Positions 7,018 through 13,165 of a stretch of 13,165 nt of DNA are shown in pieces. The notes beneath the pieces were generated by a model. That model made no database searches and was not told where the DNA came from. It was given only the letters and a program-made list of their open reading frames with translations. The position numbers and the translations under genes were made by a program. Source of the DNA: JACZSB01 sp965372015 (GTDB taxonomy: Bacteria; Fidelibacterota; Marinisomatia; SCGC-AAA003-L08; TS1B11); NCBI GenBank assembly GCA_965372015.1, contig CBDVAP010000080.1:1-13165 (forward strand), in the 5' to 3' direction. Within the stretch, counting starts at the first letter, position 1. Every line of letters begins with the position of its first letter.

Positions 7018-10000
7018 ATGGATATTGATGGCTCGAAGGCCAAACTAATACTTGAGTTTGATGTTGCTGGAAAACTTCTTGCAGAAGAAGAAGAAGAAGA
7101 AGTCCTCGTTATATCCTTGAGAGATATCACCGAACGCAAGCGGGCGGAAGAGGCCTTGGCCGAAAAGACAATGTACCTTGATAATATTTTGCGCAACTCT
7201 ACAGAGTATGCTATTTCCACTACCGATCTGGATTTTCGCATCACCTATTACAACCCGATGGCTGAAAAACTACACGGCTATAAAGCTGAGGAGGTCATCG
7301 GAAAGACGGTCCAGGAAATGCACACTAAAGATAAGGTGGAGCCGGAGCAATTTAAACTGGCCATTGAGAACGTCCGCCGCCATGGAGAGCACTGCTACAC
7401 CGTAACGAAAGAAACAGAGGAAGGTACACGCTACATCGATGTAAGGGTATCGGGCATCTACAACTCAGATGGAGAGTTGGTCGGTTATGCGAATTTTGCC
7501 AGGGACGTCACTGAGCGCAAGAAAGCGGAAGAGGAGCTGCGAGCATCCGAGAAAAAGTACCGCAACATAGTGAACAGCAGTACTGTTTGTGTCGCTCATA
7601 CTACCATAGGTGGCGAGATCCTGTATGTAAACGAAGCCACATTGAAAATATTTGGATATGATTCCTTCGAGGAGGTCAAAACCCTTGGCGCTGTCACAAG
7701 ATACAAGCACCCTGAAGATCGCCGGCGGTTTATCACGCGACTTAAGAAATCATGTAAAGTTGATAATTTGGAAGTAACCCTATTAACAAAGACCGGGGAA
7801 GAGAAGGAAGTCCTCTTAGGTGCATCACTGGATAAAGAGTTGATAAGTGTCACTCTATTAGACATCACCGAGCGCAAGCGGGCGGAGGTGGCGCTACGGA
7901 GCTCGGAGGAGAAATATCGCCTTCTGACGGAAACTGCCGATGAAGGGATCTATATCATAGCGGAGGAGGGTTTCGAGTACATAAATCCGGCCTTTGAGCG
8001 GATTACCGGCTATGCTGCTCAAGAACTGCTCGGTGGTGGGCTGGACTTAATGGACCTGATCCATCCCGATGATAGGCAGCTTATCAAGAAGCGGGCTGAA
8101 GCGCGAAGGAAGGGCCGGGAAGTGCGCTCGAGATATGAGTTCAGACTCCTGAGAAAGGATAAAGAGGTTCGCTACCTTGATATAAGTACTATCGCATTAC
8201 CGGGTGAGCCCTGGAGAGTGATGGGCATCTACCGGGACATCACCGAGCAGAAACAGGCGGAGGAGGTATGGCGCCGCTATGCCGCTATCGTTAACACTTC
8301 CACAAATTTCCTCACCCTGATCAACCGGGATTACGTATACGAGGCGGTGAACGATGCTTATTGTCAGGCTCACGGCAAATCCAGGGAGGAGATCGTTGGC
8401 CATAAGGTTGCTGACATCTGGGGCCAAGAGGTATTCGAGGAGGTCATTAAAGGAAATTTGAACCGATGCTTTCGGGGAGAACAGGTCCGATATGAGGCCT
8501 GGTTCGGTTTTGACTATCCGGTCAAACATTGTTTCAGTGTCACCTATATTCCCTATTACGATGAAGAGAGCAAAGTCACTCATGTTATAGTCGCAACCCG
8601 CGATATCACCGAGCGCAAGCAGGCGGAAGAGGCGCTCATAGAATCCGAACTCTGGTTCCGGAGCATGTACAACTCACTGGAAGAAACGGTCTTTATAGTC
8701 AGTCCCAAGCGAAAACTGGTGCACATAAATGCTGCCGGTGAGGCGATGTTCGGTTATAGTGAAGATGAGTTGAAGGACTTTTCAACCGAGAAGCTACATG
8801 TGGATCACAAGCATTTCTTGGAATTCGGTCGGAAGATCAAGGCGGCTTTCGATCGGGGGGAAGCGGCGAGTTTCGAATTTGAGCTCAAGCGGAAGAACGG
8901 CGATGTTTTCCCGACCGAACACACCGTTTCCCTTTTAAAGAGCGAGGGGGGCAGCCTGGGCATAGTCAGTGTAGTCCGGGACATCACTGAAAAGAAACAG
9001 GCCGAGGAAGCGCTAAGGAAGAGTGAAGAGCAATTCCGCACGTTGGCCGAGAAATCACCTAACATGATCTTTATAAATCAGAAAGGCAAGGTCGTATATG
9101 CCAACAGGCAATCCCAGATCGTAATGGGATACTCGCTGGAGGAATTCCTGGCGCCGGATTTCGATTTCCGGACGCTTGTCGCCGCAGAGAGCCTGGACCT
9201 AGTAAGGTCCAATTACCGGAAACATTCACAGGGCAAAGACGTGGAGCCCTACGATTGTACATTGACCACAAAAGACGGCCGGCGCATTGAGACCATCATC
9301 GCCACGAAACTGATCGAGTACGGCGATGCCGGAGCTATCCTGGCTATAATGACCGACATAACGGCGCACAAGCAGGTGGAGGAAGCTCTCCAGGTGGAAA
9401 GGTCCTATCTGGAAATGCTCCAGGCGGTGACGGCAGCGGCCAACGAGGCGGCCTGTTTTGAAGACGCCGTGCGGGTGGCGCTGGAGCACGTATGCCGCCA
9501 TACCGGCTGGCCGGTGGGGCACGTGTATCTACCGGATGAGGAGCAGGATGGCCGGTTGGTTCCGAGCGATATCTGGTACCTGAAGGATCCCAAAAAGTAC
9601 AAGGCTTTCCTCAAGGTGACCAAAGAAACGACATTCGCTGAAGGCATTGGTTTGCCGGGCCGGGTGCTGGCCACCGGAGAGCCGGCCTGGATCAAAGACC
9701 TGGTCAAAGACAAGAATTTTCTTCGTATCGGGGTGGCCAAGGATATCGGGGTCCGGTCCGGCTTTGCATTCCCGGTGAAGGTAGGCGCAGAGGTTGTGGC
9801 CGTGCTGGAATTTTTTGCCGAACAGCAAACCGAACCGGATGAGAAACTGCTGGAGATTATAAGCCATGTGGGCACTGAGGTGGGGCGGGCGCTGGAGCGT
9901 AATGAGGCGATGGAAACGCTTAGAAATATCGCCACCGGCGCATCAGCGAAGACCGGGAAGGCGTTCTTCACTTCCTTGGTTGAGCACCTGGCCAGGACGC

Positions 10001-11580
10001 TGGGGAGTGATTACGCCTTTGTGGGGGAACTATCAGGACCGAAAAAGCGGCAGGTAAAGACCGTAGCAGTGTATGGTAACGGGGAGATGCAGGAGAACTT
10101 TAATTATAGACTGAAGGGTACCCCCTGCGATGTGGTGCTTTCGAATGGCGCAATTTGTTTTCACCCGAAAGGTGTACAACAGTTGTTCCCGGATGACAAG
10201 CTGCTGATAGAGATGGAGATTGAAGCCTATTCCGGTATTCCGCTACTCGACTCTCAAGGCACGGCCGTAGGCATCTTGGTAGTCTGCCACCGAACGCCGA
10301 TGTCGAAGAAAACATTAACTGAATCCACCCTTGAGATCTTCGCTGCCCGGGTAGCTGCCGAGTTGGAACGCCAAGCGGCCGAAGGGGAGCTGCAACAGGC
10401 CCACGATAAGCTGGAAACGCGGGTTGAGGAACGCACGGCGGAACTGGTGGAGAGCAGCCGGAAATACCGCCATCTGTTCGAACACGCCCATGATTCCATT
10501 TTTATTGTCGATCCGGAGACCCGCCGAATCATGGATGTGAACGAGAACACGATCAGGCGGTTGGGGTATACCCGTCAGGAGTTGCTGAAGTTGACTATTG
10601 ACGATCTGTCCGCTCCCGAATCACTGACAAATAACGATCATATGCTGGAGGAGTTACGGGAAAGCGGCAGCGTTATTTTTGAGCACCTCCATCAGCGCAA
10701 AGATGGTTCCACCTTTCCGGTGGAGATCAGTTCCCGGATCATTCAGGTAAGCGGCCAGCAGGTTATCCAGAGTTTCGTGCGCGATATTTCCGAGCGGAGA
10801 CGAGCCGAGCAGGCACGAGAACGGTTGTTGCAGGAGCTGGAGAACAAGAACCAGGACCTGCAACAGATCTTGCATATCAGTTCCCACGACCTGCGTTCAC
10901 CACTGGTGAGTATCAAGGGATTCAGTGGTATCCTGGACAAGGCGATGGTCAGGCTCGGTAGCCTGCTAAACAGGAGGAATGGTAAGAGTGCCGCCGAAGT
11001 ATCCCAAGAAACGAATCCCCTGTTGTCCAAGGAGATCCCTGCCGCCCTGGACCATATCGTGGCCAGCACGGATAAGATGGAAAGCCTGCTTAGCGGCCTA
11101 TCGCGACTGTCGCGTCTGGGCCAGGCGGGTATGAACATCACCGAGCTGGATATGAATGAGCTGCTGGCGGGGATCACCAAAAGTATCGAGTTCCTTATCA
11201 AGAAGGCCAAGGTGCAGCTGGAGATCGGTGAGTTACCCCCTTCCCGCGGCGATGAAATCCTGATCGGCCAGGTGTTTTCAAACCTGCTGGGTAATGCAGT
11301 GAAATACTTGAACAAGGAACGCCGGGGAGTCATCAGGATCAGCGGAGAGAAACGGTCGGGCTCCACTGTGTACGTGGTGGAGGATAACGGCATCGGTATC
11401 GAGCCGGATTACCAGCAAAAGGTTTTCGACCTGTTCCACCGGGTCAATCCTTCTGCGGGTAACGGCGAAGGGCTGGGTCTTACGATTACCCGCAAGATAC
11501 TCGACCGGCATCACGGCCGCATCTGGCTGGAATCCCAGCCGGGTAAAGGCAGCAAATTTTTCGTGGAGCTACCGGATTAA
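7018..11580 (+). CDS. Multi-PAS/GAF histidine kinase, C-terminal half of a split sensor
   Basis: 1520 residues with no transmembrane segment. It begins with the second half of a PAS (1-36), whose first half ends the gene at 3642. Six full PAS domains follow, with linkers at D163, D282, D407, D529, D655 and D780. Then come two GAF-like domains (about 800-962 and 972-1125), a coiled coil, another PAS (about 1155-1256), HisKA with phospho-acceptor His1290 in SSHDLRSPL, and an HATPase domain. The HATPase has an N box (N1422, N1426), a G1 box DNGIGI (1456-1461) and a G2 box GEGLGL (1483-1488), so all catalytic motifs are intact. It should autophosphorylate His1290 and pass phosphate to a response regulator; none is encoded here and there is no fused receiver. 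The start ATG has AGGATG (7005-7010) at 7 nt, and an in-frame TGA at 7009-7011 blocks upstream extension. Membrane attachment would come only through the separate N-terminal half. Confidence 0.9.
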   Translation: MDIDGSKAKLILEFDVAGKLLAEEEEEEVLVISLRDITERKRAEEALAEKTMYLDNILRNSTEYAISTTDLDFRITYYNPMAEKLHGYKAEEVIGKTVQEMHTKDKVEPEQFKLAIENVRRHGEHCYTVTKETEEGTRYIDVRVSGIYNSDGELVGYANFARDVTERKKAEEELRASEKKYRNIVNSSTVCVAHTTIGGEILYVNEATLKIFGYDSFEEVKTLGAVTRYKHPEDRRRFITRLKKSCKVDNLEVTLLTKTGEEKEVLLGASLDKELISVTLLDITERKRAEVALRSSEEKYRLLTETADEGIYIIAEEGFEYINPAFERITGYAAQELLGGGLDLMDLIHPDDRQLIKKRAEARRKGREVRSRYEFRLLRKDKEVRYLDISTIALPGEPWRVMGIYRDITEQKQAEEVWRRYAAIVNTSTNFLTLINRDYVYEAVNDAYCQAHGKSREEIVGHKVADIWGQEVFEEVIKGNLNRCFRGEQVRYEAWFGFDYPVKHCFSVTYIPYYDEESKVTHVIVATRDITERKQAEEALIESELWFRSMYNSLEETVFIVSPKRKLVHINAAGEAMFGYSEDELKDFSTEKLHVDHKHFLEFGRKIKAAFDRGEAASFEFELKRKNGDVFPTEHTVSLLKSEGGSLGIVSVVRDITEKKQAEEALRKSEEQFRTLAEKSPNMIFINQKGKVVYANRQSQIVMGYSLEEFLAPDFDFRTLVAAESLDLVRSNYRKHSQGKDVEPYDCTLTTKDGRRIETIIATKLIEYGDAGAILAIMTDITAHKQVEEALQVERSYLEMLQAVTAAANEAACFEDAVRVALEHVCRHTGWPVGHVYLPDEEQDGRLVPSDIWYLKDPKKYKAFLKVTKETTFAEGIGLPGRVLATGEPAWIKDLVKDKNFLRIGVAKDIGVRSGFAFPVKVGAEVVAVLEFFAEQQTEPDEKLLEIISHVGTEVGRALERNEAMETLRNIATGASAKTGKAFFTSLVEHLARTLGSDYAFVGELSGPKKRQVKTVAVYGNGEMQENFNYRLKGTPCDVVLSNGAICFHPKGVQQLFPDDKLLIEMEIEAYSGIPLLDSQGTAVGILVVCHRTPMSKKTLTESTLEIFAARVAAELERQAAEGELQQAHDKLETRVEERTAELVESSRKYRHLFEHAHDSIFIVDPETRRIMDVNENTIRRLGYTRQELLKLTIDDLSAPESLTNNDHMLEELRESGSVIFEHLHQRKDGSTFPVEISSRIIQVSGQQVIQSFVRDISERRRAEQARERLLQELENKNQDLQQILHISSHDLRSPLVSIKGFSGILDKAMVRLGSLLNRRNGKSAAEVSQETNPLLSKEIPAALDHIVASTDKMESLLSGLSRLSRLGQAGMNITELDMNELLAGITKSIEFLIKKAKVQLEIGELPPSRGDEILIGQVFSNLLGNAVKYLNKERRGVIRISGEKRSGSTVYVVEDNGIGIEPDYQQKVFDLFHRVNPSAGNGEGLGLTITRKILDRHHGRIWLESQPGKGSKFFVELPD
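7084..7101 (+). repeat. (GAA)6 trinucleotide repeat
   Basis: Six consecutive GAA codons encode a run of Glu near the end of the half PAS, just before its DIT linker, where other copies have ordinary beta-strand sequence. Slippage by whole units would keep frame; any other slip would break the kinase. Confidence 0.8.
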
Positions 11581-11851
11581 CCGGTTGGCCGACCGAACTT
11601 AAAAGGCGCACTTAACCCGCCAAATGACACAGTCCGCGAATAGTCCTACCACCAAATGGCCGACAGGCCGGCCTAGCCCTCAGCCTGCGGGTCATCCGCT
11701 AACCATCACCACTACCTAGTCCCGGCCAGCGCCGGCCGGGCTGGGTATATTTACAGGTGGCTATAGCGGCAGTCTTGTAAGCCCGTCTCCCAAGCGATTA
11801 GCTTCTACCACTCATGCGAGGGCACCTGCCAGATTACCTGGGAACGAGGGA
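11581..11851 (+). other. Spacer after the kinase gene
   Basis: No supported gene in these 271 nt. It contains a 10-nt palindrome AGGCCGGCCT (11665-11674) and a GC hairpin (11721-11740). I found no convincing promoter for the gene at 11852, although the change in base composition after this point suggests a separate transcription unit. Confidence 0.5.
11721..11740 (+). terminator. GC hairpin, possible weak terminator of the kinase operon
   Basis: CCCGGCC (11721-11727) pairs exactly with GGCCGGG (11734-11740) around AGCGCC. The following bases, CTGGGTATATTT, are only modestly T-rich, so it is not a classical intrinsic terminator. It lies 140 nt past the kinase stop, before a gene of different composition. 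Confidence 0.35.
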
Positions 11852-12922
11852 ATGATGACCGAGCCACCGACCGCGCCCGACTCACCGCCACCAGCGGGAA
11901 TGACGCTCCGGACACCTGGTGAGCTCCGCCGGGAAGAGTACGATACACATGCCGCCCTGGAGCTGTTCGAAAACCTTTTACTGGCGGCCGCCCGCATCCC
12001 CGTTGAGAAGGACCCCGCCACCCACCCGCTGGTGTTGATCCAGGCGGCCAAAGCGCTAGTGGGTCTGCGGCCGCACGAGCCCAGCCGCCGCCTGATCGAA
12101 TTTGCCCTGGACCGGTGTCCCCACCTGCCGCCCCAGCGTCCTGTGGCCGACCTTAAAATCCCTCCAGAGCAGCTAGGGGCGACGGTGGCGGTATTCGAGT
12201 TGGAAGAGGTGGTGGCGGCGGGGGACCTGGCGGCCGCCCGGGAACAGCTGGGGCGTTTGCTGCTGGTATCGGACAATAAACCCTTCGTCTTCGATATTTT
12301 GCTGGACCTGGCGGCCCGGCAGCCCGATCAGGCCCCGGCGCTGGTGCCGTTGGTGCACTACTGCCTGCGGGCGGCCCAGTTCGTGGGACCCGGCCACCTG
12401 GCCGACTTCCTGCTGCCGGCCCTGGATGCGCTGGTGGCGGCTAGTGGCAGTGGCAGTGGCCCCGCCGTTGGCGGGATTTCCGCTACGCTCCAACAGTCGG
12501 CAGTAGCAGTTGGCAGAGGGAAGCCTCGGCGGAGGTCCCCCGAGCGGGAGTTCGGCTCGCTGTGGGAGGCGTTGCCATACCTGGGGGACGCGCCCCTGGA
12601 AACGTTGACCCTGGCGGCCCATGGCGCCCAGATCGCGGCCGACGAGCACGTGAAGCAGGGGAGCATTCAGCGGGGTATCTTGGGGGCGCTGGCGGAGGCG
12701 GCGAGTGGCAGCAAAGGAGAATTAATCCAAGCAAGTAGCGGCACCAAGGGCGACCGGGGCTGGCTGCTGGAGACCCTGGAGCAGGCGCCGGAGATCACCA
12801 CCGAGCTGCTGTTGTGGGCGGATACTTTCAGGATGCTGTACCGGACGGCGGGGGAAGAGCACTATGCCTTGTTAAAAGAGATGGCAGAGACGCGGCTGGC
12901 GGGATTGGCAATTGAGAAATGA
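11852..12922 (+). CDS. Predicted helical protein of unknown function
   Basis: 356 residues, soluble, with no signal peptide or membrane helix. I do not recognise the family. After a proline-rich start (1-17) it is rich in Ala, Leu and Glu and appears mostly helical, with segments that could be paired-helix repeats (about 30-75, 104-140, 143-192 and 236-356). Two stretches look inserted: 197-235 (Ser/Gly repeats, then a basic GRGKPRRRSP) and about 284-302 (SGSKGELIQASSGTKGD, an internal near-duplicate). His and Glu are scattered but no catalytic motif stands out. ATG codons at 11852 and 11855 both follow GAGGG (11846-11850); the second has slightly better spacing. The coding sequence is more GC-rich than the kinase genes. 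There is no clear functional link to its neighbours. Confidence 0.75.
   Translation: MMTEPPTAPDSPPPAGMTLRTPGELRREEYDTHAALELFENLLLAAARIPVEKDPATHPLVLIQAAKALVGLRPHEPSRRLIEFALDRCPHLPPQRPVADLKIPPEQLGATVAVFELEEVVAAGDLAAAREQLGRLLLVSDNKPFVFDILLDLAARQPDQAPALVPLVHYCLRAAQFVGPGHLADFLLPALDALVAASGSGSGPAVGGISATLQQSAVAVGRGKPRRRSPEREFGSLWEALPYLGDAPLETLTLAAHGAQIAADEHVKQGSIQRGILGALAEAASGSKGELIQASSGTKGDRGWLLETLEQAPEITTELLLWADTFRMLYRTAGEEHYALLKEMAETRLAGLAIEK
12443..12460 (+). repeat. (AGTGGC)3 hexanucleotide repeat
   Basis: Three exact copies of AGTGGC encode a Ser-Gly run at the start of the low-complexity insert in the unknown protein, consistent with expansion by slippage inside a surface loop. Confidence 0.75.
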
Positions 12923-13010
12923 AAAATTGAAGAATGGAGATTGTGGTCGATGGTGGCGTAATCAGTAAGGGAGTTTGTACTTAATTTGCGGTCGAGAAAA
13001 AAGAATAACT
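12923..13010 (+). other. Short AT-rich spacer before the antitoxin gene
   Basis: 88 nt. TTGTAC at 12975-12980 could be a -35 element but no good -10 follows at 16-18 nt. Only a weak purine run (AAAAAAGAA, about 12997-13005) precedes the ATG. No hicA-like toxin gene fits here. Confidence 0.4.
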
Positions 13011-13165
13011 ATGGAACCTAGTAGCAAAGTTGTAATCGAAGAAGATGAACATGGCTACTACGCCTACTGCCCTGAGTTGCCCGGCTGCCAGAGCCAGGGC
13101 GAAACATACGAGGAGGCTTTGGAAAACATCAAGGAAGCCATCGATTTGTACCGCGAGATCCTGAC
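13011..13165 (+). CDS. hicB: HicB-family antitoxin, 3' end missing
   Basis: 51 codons are visible before the window ends. The protein has the typical HicB N-terminal fold signature: VVIEEDEHGYYAYCPELPGC, followed by SQGETYEEALENIKEAIDLYREIL. In characterised type II systems HicB neutralises the HicA mRNA interferase through this partial RNase H-like domain, and a C-terminal helix-turn-helix or ribbon-helix-helix domain often represses the operon. That C-terminal part is not in view. No hicA lies immediately upstream, so a partner would have to follow downstream, or this is one of the many solitary HicB-like proteins. The first residues (MEPSS) differ from the usual short MKY-type start, but no better start is seen. 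Confidence 0.88.
   Translation, partial: MEPSSKVVIEEDEHGYYAYCPELPGCQSQGETYEEALENIKEAIDLYREIL

Larger units (their letters stand above)
5262..10820 (+). repeat. Ten degenerate PAS-PAS linker repeats
   Basis: A ~40-nt sequence encoding DITERK(Q/R)AEEAL or a close variant recurs, with its D codon at 5262, 5646, 7123, 7504, 7861, 8236, 8602, 8980, 9355 and 10783. Successive copies are 357-384 nt apart, one PAS domain each. The exceptions are the interval interrupted by the inserted gene (1477 nt) and the last interval, which holds two GAF-like domains (1428 nt). These copies are natural sites for unequal recombination and so for PAS gain and loss. Confidence 0.85.

Noticed and set aside
5262..10820. 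Regularly spaced repeats suggestive of a CRISPR-like array
   Set aside because: The repeats are coding PAS linkers about 370 nt apart, in frame with the kinase genes.

Overview
This window is a signal-transduction locus from a bacterium. All genes lie on the plus strand. They have Shine-Dalgarno-type starts, and the proteins include membrane chemoreceptors, a multi-PAS histidine kinase, a HicB-type antitoxin and a sigma-54-derived domain. Base composition is moderate to GC-rich, apart from a clearly AT-richer patch at about 5.69-7.1 kb and a more GC-rich last gene (11.85-12.9 kb). I cannot assign a phylum. PAS-repeat kinases of this style occur in Deltaproteobacteria-like and Chloroflexota-like lineages among others, and no rRNA or other marker is present.

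Layout: (1) 1-1203, the 3' part of a methyl-accepting chemotaxis protein (MCP). (2) 1204-1419, a gene-free spacer with a palindrome and a GC hairpin. (3) 1420-3495, a complete MCP with a periplasmic NIT (nitrate/nitrite-sensing type) domain; its cytoplasmic half is a gap-free tandem copy of the first MCP's. (4) 3496-3641, a spacer holding a possible -24/-12 (sigma-54 type) promoter. (5) 3642-5924, the membrane/Cache/PAS front half of a sensor kinase. (6) 5921-7006, an unusual gene whose product joins a sigma-54 (RpoN)-like core-binding and DNA-binding region to a C-terminal GIY-YIG nuclease domain. (7) 7018-11580, the back half of the sensor kinase (PAS repeats, two GAF-like domains, PAS, HisKA, HATPase). 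(8) 11581-11851, a spacer with a GC hairpin. (9) 11852-12922, a helical protein of unknown function with low-complexity inserts. (10) 13011-13165, the start of a HicB-family antitoxin cut by the window end.

The main observation is that the sigma-54-like/GIY-YIG gene sits inside a PAS domain. The upstream ORF ends in the first half of a PAS, and the downstream ORF begins with the second half. Removing 5916-7017 (1102 nt) rejoins the two ORFs in frame and restores the 357-384 nt spacing between successive PAS linkers (1477 nt as found, 375 nt after removal). Imperfect inverted repeats lie at both edges of this segment. The nuclease start codon lies within the left repeat and its stop codon within the right one. 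This looks like a single-gene mobile or homing-like element that split a kinase of about 2,280 residues into a three-cistron, translationally coupled operon. Whether the two kinase halves still work together is unknown.

Functionally, the region would couple chemotaxis input (two MCPs with near-identical signalling tips) to a large multi-sensor histidine kinase. No receiver, CheA/CheW or response regulator is visible in the window.
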